From positions 1,240,001-1,304,000 of the forward strand of contig JACCHT010000001.1 in the NCBI GenBank assembly GCA_013416635.1: a DNA stretch of 64,000 bases, written 5' to 3'. A program made the position numbers and the translations under genes. The stretch is from Candidatus Thiodubiliella endoseptemdiera. GTDB taxonomy: Bacteria; Pseudomonadota; Gammaproteobacteria; PS1; Pseudothioglobaceae. The stretch's first letter is position 1. Each line of letters begins with the position of its first letter. Shown in pieces: positions 36,860 through 50,568 of this stretch. The notes under the pieces are model-generated. The model searched no databases and was not told where the DNA came from. It saw only the letters and a program-made list of their open reading frames with translations.

Positions 36860-37747
36860 TTATTTATCTTCAATCATCTTATGAATAATTGGATATAAAA
36901 TAACTTCCATCGCTAAGCCCATTTTGTTACCCGGAACAACAATTGTGTTGCGTCTGGACATAAACGAACCTTCAATTAAGGTTTTTACTTGAGTGAAATC
37001 AGCTGGGGTTTTTTCTAAATTATTAAAATGAATTACCACAAGTGATTCATCAGGTGTGGGGATGTCACGTGCAATAAAAGGATTGGAAGTATCTACCGTT
37101 GCAATACGCTGGAAATTAATGTCCGTTTGTGAAAATTGTGGGGTGATATAGTTGATATAATCAGGCATTCTACTTAAAATTGTATCGACTGTTTCCTCGG
37201 CAGAATAGCCTCGCTCAGCATTATCACGATGAATTTTTTGAATCCATTCAAGATTGATACTGGGGACAACACCGATTTTTAGGTCGCCATATTGTGCCAT
37301 ATCTACGCCATCTGCCACTACAGCACCATGTAAACCTTCATAAAATAATAAATCGGTACCTGCACCGACTTTTTCCCATGGGGTAAATTGACCTGGGTTA
37401 AGGTCTGAACTTAATCTTGTATTATGTTCAGTTGCTTCTTCATCAGAATGGATGTAGTAGCGACGGTCGCATTCACCTGTGGTGCCATAATCTTTAAAAG
37501 ATTGTTCAATTTTTTTGAATAAATTGGTATTCGGTCCAAAGTGTGAAAAGAAGTTATTACCTTGTGCTTTTTGTTCTGCCACCGCTGCTTTCATCGCTAC
37601 ACGGTCATATTTATGAAAACTGTCACCTTCAACAATCAATGGTTTAATGTTTTCTTTCTCAAAAATGTGCTCAAACGCACGCTTTACAAAAGTAGTTCCT
37701 GCACCTGACGAACCAGTAACTACTACTACAGGGTGTTTCTTTGACAT
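36860..37747 (-). CDS. prkB: Phosphoribulokinase
   Basis: 295 aa. P-loop [14 protein letters not shown], then [11 protein letters not shown] and the YEGLHGAV segment, typical of bacterial phosphoribulokinase. It phosphorylates ribulose-5-phosphate to ribulose-1,5-bisphosphate, a step specific to the Calvin cycle, so the organism is probably an autotroph. It lies 25 bp after gyrB and ends at a strong terminator. Confidence 0.96.
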   Translation of the reverse strand: MSKKHPVVVVTGSSGAGTTFVKRAFEHIFEKENIKPLIVEGDSFHKYDRVAMKAAVAEQKAQGNNFFSHFGPNTNLFKKIEQSFKDYGTTGECDRRYYIHSDEEATEHNTRLSSDLNPGQFTPWEKVGAGTDLLFYEGLHGAVVADGVDMAQYGDLKIGVVPSINLEWIQKIHRDNAERGYSAEETVDTILSRMPDYINYITPQFSQTDINFQRIATVDTSNPFIARDIPTPDESLVVIHFNNLEKTPADFTQVKTLIEGSFMSRRNTIVVPGNKMGLAMEVILYPIIHKMIEDK

Positions 37748-37772
37748 ATTATTCTCCTATGTATGGATAAGT

Positions 37773-40187
<2,415 letters not shown>

Positions 40188-40255
40188 CTAAATACACTTA
40201 TAAAATAATGAAGTTGATTATACCATGATAGGAATTTTTATCATCTTATTCTTGT

Positions 40256-41344
40256 TTATTTTTGTAGTGTAATTTCACCTTGATTAATCTTAAAAATAGT
40301 GGGATTTATATGTTTAATAGTGGTTAAGTTGTGACTGATATCAGTTATAAAGGTTTGTACTTTGAGTATTTTTAAATATTGTAAAATAATATTAACTTTA
40401 GTATTATCCAATTCAGAAGATAAATCATCAATTAAAACAATCGGTTTTATACCTAAATTAATAAGCAATACCACTTGTGTTAGCCAAAAAATAATAGATA
40501 AAGTTTTTTGCTCACCTCTTGAAAAAAAGCATTCATTTCTATTGTCAAAGGTAAAATTAATATTAGCTTTATGTGAACCATAATTTAAATATTTTATACG
40601 TAATAATAAAGCAGTATTTTTCTGTAAATATTGATAAATATTATTCTCATTAAGGGCGTCAACTTCTTTAGGCCAACCCGATGAAAATACATAATTAAAT
40701 TGTTCTTTTGAGTCAATCAATGTATCTAGAATTTTGACTTTATTAGAAAATAAAGTTTCTTTAAGTTGTTGTAAATAATCCAATCGGCTTTTATTAATTA
40801 CAGCAGAAAATTTTGCCAACTCTAAAAACCAAAAATCCAATTCATTGGTTTGATTTTTACTTAATAATGAATTGATATTTTTTAAGATTTTATTATAAGC
40901 TTTAAAGGTTTTAATAGTTTCTGGTTTCACGTGGAACACTCCCCAATCTAAATAAGAACGCTTATTTTTAGGGGTACCGTTGACAATAAATCCTTTATCC
41001 GGGGTGATAATTTGAATGGGTAATAAACGACTGAGTTTTGATGCGTTACCTACTTTTTGTTGATTGATGATAACGCTGGTTTTGATTTTTGATTTTTCTA
41101 ATTTTATTTTATTTTTATCCACCTCGGCACTAAGTTGAAATAATTTAGATTCAAAATTAATAATGTCTTTCAGATTTTTTGTTTTAAATGAACGGTTATG
41201 GCCTAAGTAATAAATGGCTTCAATTAGATTAGTTTTCCCTTGAGCATTATCACTAATGAATAAATTAATTCCTTTACAAGGGGTAATAAATTGAGTATTT
41301 AAATTACGAAATTGATGAATGGATAATTTGTTAATAATAGCCAT
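40256..41344 (-). CDS. recF: RecF, recombination and gap-repair protein
   Basis: 362 aa. SMC-like ATPase: Walker A SDNAQGKTNLIEAI, signature FFSRGEQKTLSI, Walker B PIVLIDDLSSELD. It loads RecA at single-strand gaps with RecO and RecR. It sits in the conserved dnaA-dnaN-recF-gyrB order. Confidence 0.96.
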   Translation of the reverse strand: MAIINKLSIHQFRNLNTQFITPCKGINLFISDNAQGKTNLIEAIYYLGHNRSFKTKNLKDIINFESKLFQLSAEVDKNKIKLEKSKIKTSVIINQQKVGNASKLSRLLPIQIITPDKGFIVNGTPKNKRSYLDWGVFHVKPETIKTFKAYNKILKNINSLLSKNQTNELDFWFLELAKFSAVINKSRLDYLQQLKETLFSNKVKILDTLIDSKEQFNYVFSSGWPKEVDALNENNIYQYLQKNTALLLRIKYLNYGSHKANINFTFDNRNECFFSRGEQKTLSIIFWLTQVVLLINLGIKPIVLIDDLSSELDNTKVNIILQYLKILKVQTFITDISHNLTTIKHINPTIFKINQGEITLQK

Positions 41345-41367
41345 ACAAAATTTTAAGTGTTAATGAG

Positions 41368-42472
41368 TTAAACCCGCATTGGCATAACTACATATTGATA
41401 AGTATCATCACCAATACTACTTAATAAACAAGATTGGTTTTCACCATTAGGTATAACCATATTTACATTATCAGAAGTAAGGTTTTCTAAAATAGAAATA
41501 AGATAATGGATATTAAAAGTAATTTCTATTTCTTTATTAAAGTTATCAATATCAATTTTAGTTTTTGCTTGGCCTCGCTCTGAATGTGAGAATATATTAA
41601 TTTGATTGCCTTTAAATGCTAATTTAACACCTTTAGTGCGTTCATCAGCAAAAATAGAGGCTTGTTGCAGATTATCTAAGAAGCTTTTGACGGTTAATAA
41701 CAACAGTATTTTCATAATCTGTTGGAATAACTTGTAAATAATTAGGAAAATTACCATCAATTAAACGACTGATAATAGTGATACTATCACTGGTTAAGTA
41801 AAAGTAATTGTCTGAAAGATGAATATCTACATTGGCATTTTCATCTTTACTAAGGATTTTAATTAATTCTAATACTGCTTTTCTTGGCAAAATAACAGTT
41901 TTTTTATTGGTTAATTCATTCTCTTGTTTAATCTCACCAATAGCTAAACGATGACCATCAGTAGCAACGACAATGATATTATCTTTTGTTACTTCAAAAT
42001 ATAAACCGTTTAAATAAGCACGAATATCTTGATTACCCATTGAAAATGCTGTATTTTCAATAAGTTCTTTTAAAATAAGTCGTTTAATATGAATAATTTC
42101 GCTGTCTTTAATTTTTGGTAATGAAGGGAAATCTTTTGTGTTAAAAGTATTTAATTCAAATGAATTGTTATTGACTTTGATATAAATTTTAGTTTCTTCA
42201 ATTATAAATTCAATGATTGTTTCTTCTGTAAGTTTACGAACAATATCAATTAAATCTTTTGCAAAAATTGTAAAACAAGCTTCTTCTTTGGCTTGGATTT
42301 TTTTTGATGCACGCAATTCAATTTCCATATCGGTTGTAGTTAATGTTAACTTCCCATCTTTTAATTGAATAAGTACATGGGAGAGAATAGGAAGTGTTTG
42401 ATTTTTTTCAACAACACTAATAACAGATTGCAAGGGTCCTAATAATTCTTTGACGGTAAGTTGTATATTCAT
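41368..42472 (-). CDS. dnaN: DnaN, DNA polymerase III sliding clamp (one frameshift)
   Basis: About 367 aa read across frames. It starts NIQLTVKELLGPLQSV; VATDGHRLAIGEI and GNFPNYLQVIP are clamp signatures; the end YQYVVMPMRV is the canonical beta-clamp C-terminus. Near 41675 the frame ends ...NRQKLLR-stop, while one base less gives LLDNLQQASIFADERTKG. The gene is essential, so an assembly error is more likely than a true null. It lies downstream of dnaA and the putative oriC. Confidence 0.94.
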
Positions 42473-42685
42473 AAAAGTTTCTCTTAATTAAATAGTTATT
42501 ATTAATATTAGTTAACCTGTTTTCTGTTGAAAACTAATTATTTTCTTGAAAAAACAAATAATTAAATGGTTGATAATAATGTCTTATTTTATGTAAAAAC
42601 GATAACAAATGTGCATAATTTTAAATTATTTGTTAAGTTATTAAAGTTATTCACAATGAATTGGAAAACACTCTGGGGATATTGT
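42473..42685. other. Putative oriC in the dnaA-dnaN interval
   Basis: AT-rich 213-bp gap between dnaA and dnaN. It contains two perfect TTATNCACA DnaA boxes: TGTGCATAA at 42610-42618 (minus) and TTATTCACA at 42647-42655 (plus). An especially AT-rich stretch at 42540-42600 could be the unwinding element. GC skew over the whole chromosome was not available. Confidence 0.5.
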
Positions 42686-43984
42686 TTATAAGTTGGCTAA
42701 TTTTAGTTTGAGTAACTCGTATTCATTCCTTATTTCAGTGTCATTTTCCACTTTTTCTTTAATTTTTTTAATGGAGTGTAAAATTGTGGAATGATCTCTA
42801 TTTCCAAAATGTTTTCCAATTTTAGATAGTGAAAAGTTGGTCATTTCGTGAGTGATGAAAATCGCCATTTGTCTAGCTAAAACAATATGATGTTTTCGAG
42901 TTTGAGAACTTAAATCAGAGACAGTGACAGTATAATGTTTGGCACTTTCTTTTTGAATATCATTAATATCAATATTGTTAATTTTTGGCTTAATTAAATC
43001 CTCAAGTGCTATATCGATAACCTCTTTGGTAATAATCAAATTGTTCTGTTTAGAGAAGTTAACAAATGCTTTAAGTTTGAGTAGTGCTCCTTCTAGGTCA
43101 CGCACATTTGAAGTGATATTACTGGCAATATAAAGTGCTGTATCCTCATTTAGATTGATGTTAATGATTTTATTTTCTGCTTTTTTTAGCAATATAGCAG
43201 CGCGCATTTCCAACTCGGGTGGAGCGAGAGATAAATTTAATCCTTGTGCAAATCTTGTTTTTAAGCGATCCTCTAAGGACCTAATGTTGGTTGGTGGCTG
43301 ATCGCAAGTGAAAATAATTTGCTTCTTAGTAGTAAATAAAAAGTTAAAAATATGAAAAAACTCTTCTTGTGATTTTTCTTTACCGGCAATTAAGTGGATA
43401 TCATCTACCAATAATAAATCAGCAGATTGGTAATAGGTTTTGATATTTTCAATAGTCTTGTGGCGCAAGCTAGTAGTAATGTTTCTAACAAAATCCATAA
43501 CAGGCGCGTAAATTACTTTGATTTTTGGGTCTTGTGATTTTACTAAATGCCCTGCTGCTTGCATTAAATGAGTTTTCCCCAATCCAGAGCCACCGTAAAT
43601 AATACAAGGATTGTAAGGAGATTTTTTAAGGTTTTCAGCGATTTGTCGAATAGCGCCGTAGGCAATTTGATTGGCAGTACCCATTACTAAATTATCAAAA
43701 GTGTATTCTGAAAATAAAGGTGTTGCGTGTTTTGTATTTTTTTTGATTTTTTGTGTTTCAATGCCAATCTCAATTTTAAGATTTTTGTCGTATTGTGCGA
43801 CAGCGACCTTAATTTTCTGTTTTAGATTTTTTTTAAGATAATCTACTGCTGAAACATTGGGCGCTAATATGGTTAAAACCCCTTCTTTCTCTGATACCTT
43901 TAACGGCTGAATCCAAACGCTATATTCTGTAAGAGGTACAGTGTCTTTTAGAATTTTAAGGCAATTTTTCCAAGCTGTTGGCAT
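42686..43984 (-). CDS. dnaA: DnaA, replication initiator
   Basis: About 432 aa from ATG 43984, chosen because the family N-terminus (AWKNCLKILKDTVPLTEYSVWI) follows directly; a GTG at 44029 is also in frame. Walker A YGGSGLGKTHLMQA, Walker B LLLVDDIHLIAG, and the C-terminal DNA-binding signature GNRDHSTILHSIKKI. It binds DnaA boxes and opens oriC. Confidence 0.97.
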   Translation of the reverse strand: MPTAWKNCLKILKDTVPLTEYSVWIQPLKVSEKEGVLTILAPNVSAVDYLKKNLKQKIKVAVAQYDKNLKIEIGIETQKIKKNTKHATPLFSEYTFDNLVMGTANQIAYGAIRQIAENLKKSPYNPCIIYGGSGLGKTHLMQAAGHLVKSQDPKIKVIYAPVMDFVRNITTSLRHKTIENIKTYYQSADLLLVDDIHLIAGKEKSQEEFFHIFNFLFTTKKQIIFTCDQPPTNIRSLEDRLKTRFAQGLNLSLAPPELEMRAAILLKKAENKIININLNEDTALYIASNITSNVRDLEGALLKLKAFVNFSKQNNLIITKEVIDIALEDLIKPKINNIDINDIQKESAKHYTVTVSDLSSQTRKHHIVLARQMAIFITHEMTNFSLSKIGKHFGNRDHSTILHSIKKIKEKVENDTEIRNEYELLKLKLANL

Positions 43985-44096
43985 ATTAATTTTTAAACTG
44001 ATTAAGGTAACTATTTTAGTCGTTGTCACTACAAAGTTTTGATGTAAATTGGAACAAATACTGATATACTTTATCGCTATTGATTTTTAAGGTTTA

Positions 44097-44621
44097 ATGA
44101 AAATGGAATTACTTGAAAAATTTTTTGAAAAAATATTATGGAATTCACGCTTAATGGTGCTTGTCGCTGTTATTTCTTCACTGTTGTTGTCATTATTGTT
44201 ATTTGTTGTTACTGCGGTTGATGCTGGCACACTACTGGTGCATATTGGCGATTATTTGGAGGCAACTGTTGAGGTTAGAAAAACTTTAAAAATAGAAATG
44301 GTGGCACATACCGTTGGTGCGATTGATGGATTCTTATTGGCAACTATTTTATTGATATTTTCACTGGGCTTGTATGAGTTATTTATTAGCGATATTGACG
44401 ATGCCAAAGAGAGTGACAGGTCTTCCAAGGTATTGGTGATTAATTCATTAGATGACTTGAAATCAAAATTGGCAAAAGTTATTTTAATGATTTTAGTTGT
44501 TACCTTTTTTGAAGTTTCGCTGTCGATGACCTTTGTGGAGGCACTTGATTTAGTATATTTTGCCTTCGGTATTTTGATGGTTTCTTTGGCACTTTATTTC
44601 AGTTCAAAATCATCGCATTAA
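44097..44621 (+). CDS. YqhA-like UPF0114 inner-membrane protein
   Basis: 174 aa with about four membrane segments. The N-terminal EKILWNSRLMVLVAVISSL and the central VGAIDGFLLATILLIFSLGLYELFIS match UPF0114. Function unknown. It is divergent from dnaA. Confidence 0.9.
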   Translation: MKMELLEKFFEKILWNSRLMVLVAVISSLLLSLLLFVVTAVDAGTLLVHIGDYLEATVEVRKTLKIEMVAHTVGAIDGFLLATILLIFSLGLYELFISDIDDAKESDRSSKVLVINSLDDLKSKLAKVILMILVVTFFEVSLSMTFVEALDLVYFAFGILMVSLALYFSSKSSH

Positions 44622-44677
44622 TTGATTTTTAACGCTATTTAGCGTAACATTACTCATTTTTACAACATATAATCATT

Positions 44678-45427
44678 ATGCGTCAAACAATCGTAGCCGG
44701 CAACTGGAAAATGAATGCCTCAAAAGAAAGCGTTAATACTTTGGTATTGGGCATTCTTGAAGGCTTACCTGAGGTAAAAAATTCAAAGGTAATTGTTTGC
44801 GCACCTTTCCCTTACTTGTCCCAAGTTGAGGCATTAGCCACACATTCTCAATTAAATCTCGGTGCACAAGATTTAAATGTTAATGCTTCGGGTGCTTTCA
44901 CGGGCGAAGTGAGTGCAGATATGATTAAAGATTTTGGCGTTAAATATGTCGTTGTTGGACATTCAGAGCGTAGAAGTCTATATGGTGAAACCGATGAAAT
45001 CGTTGCTGATAAAGTTCAAGTGGCACTTGATAATGAACTAACCCCATTATTTTGCATCGGCGAATTGTTAGAAGAAAGAGAATCTGGCAAAACCGAAGTC
45101 GTGGTTGCCCGTCAAATCAACGCAGTTATTGCCAAAGTGGGTATCAAAGCCTTTAAAAATATTATTATTGCTTATGAACCTGTTTGGGCGATTGGCACGG
45201 GTGTTACTGCCACACCACAACAAGCGCAAGACACACACGCATTTATTCGTAGCCTATTGGCTGAAAATGATGCAGACATCGCACAATCAACCCCTATTCT
45301 TTATGGCGGCAGCATGAACTCTGCCAATGCAGAAGAATTAATTGCCTGTGAAGACATTGATGGTGGTTTGATTGGCGGCGCATCTCTCAAACCAGAAGAT
45401 TTTCTAAGTATTTGTAAAGCAGGTTAA
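44678..45427 (+). CDS. tpiA: TpiA, triosephosphate isomerase
   Basis: 249 aa. Catalytic Lys in GNWKMN, His in VVGHSERR, Glu in AYEPVWAIGTG, and phosphate loop GGSMN. It interconverts DHAP and GAP, serving glycolysis and the Calvin cycle. secG starts 2 bp later. Confidence 0.98.
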   Translation: MRQTIVAGNWKMNASKESVNTLVLGILEGLPEVKNSKVIVCAPFPYLSQVEALATHSQLNLGAQDLNVNASGAFTGEVSADMIKDFGVKYVVVGHSERRSLYGETDEIVADKVQVALDNELTPLFCIGELLEERESGKTEVVVARQINAVIAKVGIKAFKNIIIAYEPVWAIGTGVTATPQQAQDTHAFIRSLLAENDADIAQSTPILYGGSMNSANAEELIACEDIDGGLIGGASLKPEDFLSICKAG

Positions 45428-45429
45428 TT

Positions 45430-45771
45430 ATGTCATTTCAAGTTATTTTAATTATTCATGTGCTATTGGCTTTAGGCTTAATCGCACTTATTCTAATGCA
45501 ACACGGCAAAGGCGCTGATGCAGGTGCAGCTTTTGGTGCAGGCGCGTCAGGCTCTGTATTCGGTGCTCGTGGTGCAAATTCATTTATTTACAAGCTAACT
45601 GCTGGCGTTGCGGTTGGCTTTTTTATCACCAGTTTATCATTAGCTTATTTAGCCACTAATGAAAATACTGGTGAAACAGAAAAGCCCCAGAGCGTTATGG
45701 AAAAAGTGCTTCCAGCACTAGAACTTGATGTGCCAATAATGGACACTCAGGACAGCGACATTCCTAAATAA
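45430..45771 (+). CDS. secG: SecG, protein-export channel subunit
   Basis: 113 aa. Two membrane segments around the signature LMQHGKGADAGAAFGAGASGSVFGARG. Part of the SecYEG translocon. It is followed by tRNA-Leu, as in E. coli. Confidence 0.95.
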   Translation: MSFQVILIIHVLLALGLIALILMQHGKGADAGAAFGAGASGSVFGARGANSFIYKLTAGVAVGFFITSLSLAYLATNENTGETEKPQSVMEKVLPALELDVPIMDTQDSDIPK

Positions 45772-45777
45772 ATTATT

Positions 45778-45863
45778 GCCGATGTGGTGGAATTGGTAGA
45801 CACGCTACCTTGAGGGGGTAGTGAGCTACGCTCGTGCGAGTTCGACTCTCGCCATCGGCACCA
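45778..45863 (+). tRNA. leuU: tRNA-Leu (anticodon GAG)
   Basis: 86 nt with encoded CCA. Acceptor GCCGATG/CATCGGC, anticodon stem CTACC/GGTAG around loop TTGAGGG, and the long variable arm of class II tRNAs. The place after secG matches leuU in E. coli. Confidence 0.97.
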
Positions 45864-45915
45864 TTTTTTGACTTTGTATTACAAACGAACTATGTTATAA
45901 CTTATTATTTCCTAT

Positions 45916-46429
45916 CTAAAATAGTGAAGTGATAGGTGTGTGGGTTTTTTCATCGGGTGTATGAGACTCTCTAAAGGTTTCAACAAAGTCATCTCGATTG
46001 AACTTAGGAGGTGGGCATCGCCTTCAAATTCTCCTTTAATTTGAGTAATATAAAGTCTGTCAACAAGTGGCACTATTTCAGTTGCAAATAAATCGTCTTT
46101 ATTTATGTGAGGATTTAAGAATTGCTCATAGACAGACATTCCACCGATAACAAAAACTTCTTCCTCATCTTTACATTCATCTAATGCCAGTCTTATACTG
46201 CCAAAAGTTTGCCGATTTTAGAACTATTTGAAGTGCGAGATAAAATAATATTTCTTCTATTTGTCAGAGGTTTTCCAATAGAGTCGTAAGTTTTACGCCC
46301 CATTAGCACGGTTTTACCGGTGGTGGTTTTTTTAAAATACGCTAAATCTGCTGGCAGATGCCAAGGTAAAGCATTGTTTTTGCCAATGAGTTGGTTGTCG
46401 TCCATTGCGACGATAATTGATAAGCGCAT
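45916..46429 (-). CDS. folA: FolA, dihydrofolate reductase (two frameshifts)
   Basis: About 170 aa read across frames from ATG 46429 (MRLSIIVAMDDNQLIGKNN). ALPWHLPADLAYFK and GKTVLMGRKTYDSIG are intact. The frame shifts near 46190-46200 (restored GSIRLALDECKDEEEVFVIGG) and near 46010 (restored KFNRDDFVETFRESHTPDEK). It reduces dihydrofolate with NADPH. Two indels in 0.5 kb suggest a poor-quality stretch or decay. Confidence 0.85.
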
Positions 46430-46478
46430 AATATAAATAAAGTAAAATAGCATTCATTTTACAAACACTTTGCCTACT

Positions 46479-47078
46479 GTGTCGTTAATTCTTGCTTCTT
46501 CTTCGCCGTTTAGGAAAACATTGCTTAATCAATTGGGGGTAGTGTTTGCTATTGTTGTTCCTGATATTGATGAATCTAGGCAAGAGAATGAAACGCCTGA
46601 GCAGTTGGTATTTCGCTTGGCACAGGAAAAAGCACGCAAAGTGGCAAAAACACATAGTGGGCTTATTATTGCTTCAGATCAGGTGGCAACGCTGGCTGAT
46701 GGCATGGGGGTTGATGATGTGGTTTTGACCAAGCCACATACCCACGAAAACGCTGTTCGGCAACTTGAAAAAAGTTCTGGGAATGTGGTTACTTTTTTAA
46801 CCAGTTTGATGCTTTTAAATACAAAACGGATAGAATGCAAACAATTGTCCATATATCCAAGGTATTTTTCAAGGTGTTGGGATGCAGAAACAATTGAAAA
46901 TTATCTGCGTATAGATCAGCCTTATCAGTGTGCAGGTAGTTTTAAATCTGAAACGCCTTTGGGTGCCAGTCTTTTTGAACGCATTGAGGCAGAGGATGCC
47001 GATGCAATCGTTGGTCTGCCACTTATTCAACTAACCAAAATGCTGAAAAACGAAGGCATTAATGGCATAAAAGGCTAG
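46479..47078 (+). CDS. Maf-family nucleotide pyrophosphatase (YceF-like)
   Basis: About 199 aa from GTG 46479 (TTG 46470 is alternative). SLILASSSPFRKTLL, IIASDQVA and the C-terminal SFKSETPLGASLFERIEAEDADAIVGLP are Maf motifs. It hydrolyses non-canonical or methylated NTPs. Confidence 0.92.
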   Translation: MSLILASSSPFRKTLLNQLGVVFAIVVPDIDESRQENETPEQLVFRLAQEKARKVAKTHSGLIIASDQVATLADGMGVDDVVLTKPHTHENAVRQLEKSSGNVVTFLTSLMLLNTKRIECKQLSIYPRYFSRCWDAETIENYLRIDQPYQCAGSFKSETPLGASLFERIEAEDADAIVGLPLIQLTKMLKNEGINGIKG

Positions 47079-47084
47079 CTTCCT

Positions 47085-50000
47085 ATGTCCTATCTCTATC
47101 CACAAGAGCAAAATATCACTCCCTTTGAATTTGGACAAAAGTTCTATTGGGGCGCTCCACGGCAGCGCACAGGCATTGGCGTTGATTGAATTTGCACAAC
47201 AACAAGAACAAGTTATTTTGGTGGTGGCAAATGACATTGGTCATTTTGACCAGTTGTTTAAATCACTACATTTTTATAATACTGACTTGGATATTCTGAG
47301 GTTTGATAATTGGGAGGTGTTGGCTTTTGACCATTTTTCCCCGCATCCAGATATTACTTCAAGCCGACTCAATACCCTGTCAAAACTACCCAATCTTAAA
47401 CGCGGAATTGTCATTACTACGCTAGAATCATTAACACAGCAATTATGTCCGTTAGCGTTTAGCAAAGCATACAGTTTTAGCCTGAAAGTTGGCGATACAC
47501 TAGAGTTGCAAACTTTCGCCCAGCGCTTGCTTAAAATCGGCTATAACCGAGTAACAAAAGTAATGGAGCGCGGCGAGTTTAGTGTCAAAGGCTCTCTGAT
47601 AGACTTGTATCCGATGGGTGCAAAACTGCCGTGTCGCTTAGACTTGTTTGACCAAGAAATTGAATCTATTCGCCTGTTTGATATTTCAACACAGCGTTCT
47701 ACCGAAGTAACGCAAGAAATTTCTTTATTGCCCGCCAGAGAATTTTCCACTGACCAAAATAGTATCAAGATTTTTAAAGAAAACTATCAAAAGACTTTCG
47801 GACATACTAACGGCTTTATTTTTGATGAAGTTACTGAATCACGCCTACCAATCGGCATTGAGTTTTATCTTTCGTTATTTTTTACCCGCACCAATACCTT
47901 ATTTGATTATCTACCAAACGACAGCATTATTGCTACCAACGAAGGTTTCAGTTCACGGGTAGCGTTAATTTACGATGAAATCGACAGCCGATACCAACAA
48001 GCCAGTGAGAATTTTGACAGACTGCCACTGCCTGTTAAGCAAGTTTTTATTGAGCAGCAGCAGTTATTTAGTCAAGTCAAACAACGACAACAATTATTGA
48101 TTGGCAGTTCAAAAAGCGAGGAAAAGTTAGGTCATTTGAATTTTGACAGCAGGTTGTTGCCACCGCTGAATATCAACGCACAAAACAAAGTGCCACTAAA
48201 TAAATTTCTAGTTTTTGAGAAAAAATTTAGTGGCAAGATTTTGATTGTTTGTGAATCCAAGGGGCGACAAAGCGTGCTGAGTGACTTGCTTATTAGTCAC
48301 CAACTCAATCCCAATCCAGTTGAGGGCTGGCAAGGCTTTTTGAATAGCGATAAAAAACTTTGTATCACCAACGATGAACTTAGTGAGGGCTTGCTAACCG
48401 AAGATATTGCCATTATTACCGAAGTTAATTTGTTCGGTGCCGATGTGGTCAAACAGCAAAGACGGCGGCGAGCCAAACACAAGGATTTTGATGAAGCGAT
48501 TAAATCTTTGGTGGAAATTCAAATTGGCGATCCTATTGTGCATGAAAAGTTATGGTGTGGGACGGTACTTAGGGCTAAAAACACAAACTTTTGACGGTTT
48601 AACGCAAGACTTCTTAATGTTGGAATATGCCAAAGGTTCAAAACTGATGGTGCCAATGACCTCGCTTAACTTAATTTCTCGTTATTCTGGTGCATCGTCA
48701 GAGACTGCACCACTGCACAAACTCGGCACCAACCAATGGACTAAAGCCAAGCAAAAAGCACATGAAGCCCTGTATGACATTGCCGCTGAATTACTAGAAA
48801 TCTATGCCAAACGCGCGTCGCAAAGAGGCTTTGCCTTTCCTGCGCCAGACGATGCTTACAACTCGTTTGTTGCCAGTTTTCCTTTTGAGGAGACCCCCGA
48901 CCAGCTCAAAACCATGGGCGAGGTATTGGCGGATATGCAATCACATAAGCCAATGGACAGGCTGGTATGTGGCGATGTCGGCTTTGGTAAAACTGAGATT
49001 GCCATGCGTGCTGCATTCTTAGCGGTTGAATCTGGCAAGCAAGTCGCCATTTTGGTGCCGACCACGCTACTCGCCAACCAGCATTATGCCTCTTTCAAAG
49101 ATAGATTTATTAACTATCCTGTTGAAATCGCTGCCTTGTCACGCTTTCAAAGCACCAAAGAACAAACGCAAATCAAGCAAAAACTGCTCGCTGGCACTTG
49201 CGATATTGTTATCGGCACACACAAGTTGATTCAGGGCAGTATCAAATACAAACAACTGGGTTTGGTGATTATTGATGAAGAACACCGATTTGGCGTTAAA
49301 CAGAAAGAAACATTGAAAAAAATGCGTGGACGCAGCGACATTCTCACCATGACTGCCACCCCAATTCCACGCACGCTGAATATGGCACTTGGCTCGCTTA
49401 GAGAGCTCTCAATTATTGCTACGCCACCACAAGGGCGAAGTGCGATTCAAACCTTTGTTAAAGAATGGGACGATGATGCGATTAAAGAGGCTTGCTCTCG
49501 CGAGATGCACCGTGGCGGTCAAATATTTGTTTTGCACAATGACATTGACACCATTGATAATATGGCAGAGAAACTCAAGACATTAATGAAAAATGTACAT
49601 ATCCGTATCGCTCATGGGCAAATGCCCAGCCGTGAATTAGAGCAAATTATGAGTGATTTTTATCACGGTCGCTTTCAGATTTTGGTCTGCACCACCATCA
49701 TTGAAACGGGTATTGATATTCCAAATGCTAATACCATCATCATTAACAACGCACAAAACTTTGGTTTGGCACAATTGCACCAGTTGCGTGGCAGGGTAGG
49801 TCGTTCACACCATAGAGCCTATGCTTATCTAGTCATCAAATCCCACCAATCACTCAGCAATAACGCTAGAAAACGCTTAGAAGCGGTGGAATCTTTGGAA
49901 GAATTGGGCGCTGGATTTATGCTTGCCAACCATGACTTAGAGATTCGTGGTGCAGGCGATTTACTGGGCGACAACCAGTCGGGAAAAATTAGCGAGATTG

Positions 50001-50524
50001 GCTTTAACCTTTATCATGACTTGCTTAAACGCACAGTTGATGCGATGCGTGCAGGCAAAAAAATCAATCTAAATGACCCCATCAACCATGAAGTTAATAT
50101 TGATACTGGGCTTGCTTGCATTATTCCCGATACTTATTTGGGTGATGTGCATGAGCGCTTGGTTTTATATAAACGCATCGCCAATGGCAAAGACAATGAC
50201 GAGCTCAAAGACTTAACCATTGAAATGATTGACCGTTTTGGCTTATTGCCAGATCCCACTAAAAACCTATTTGCTGCCACTCGACTTAAACTTTCCTGTG
50301 AAAAAATCGGCATTGATAAAGTTTCAATTTATGATGACAAAGCCCACATTATTTTTTCAGACAAAATTAACATTGAACCCATTAAAATCATCAACTTGGT
50401 GCAAACCCAGCCCAACAACTATCAACTCAAAGGACAAAATCAGTTAATTTTTAAGCGCGAGATGCCTGAAACCATTGAGCGGATTGAGTTAATTGAAGAC
50501 CTGTTAAAAACTTTAGAAACCTAG
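47085..50524 (+). CDS. mfd: Mfd, transcription-repair coupling factor (two frameshifts)
   Basis: About 1145 aa read across frames from ATG 47085 (MSYLYPQEQNITPFEFGQKF). A shift near 47155 leads to GALHGSAQALALIEF. A second near 48555 sits in an A4 run, where one A fewer gives HESYGVGRYLG, the RNAP-interaction domain start. The helicase has GDVGFGKTEIAMRA, DEEHRFG, TATPIPRTLN and QLRGRVGRS. It removes stalled RNA polymerase and recruits UvrA. Confidence 0.93.
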
Positions 50525-50568
50525 CGAGTTAGCGGTCAGGCGGAGTGTCTTTAAGCGATTATTATAAT

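Noticed and set aside
41672-41700. Programmed +1 frameshift in dnaN at CTT-AGA next to a TAA
   Set aside because: The context resembles known slip sites only loosely, and many other genes here carry similar single-base breaks; error is simpler.
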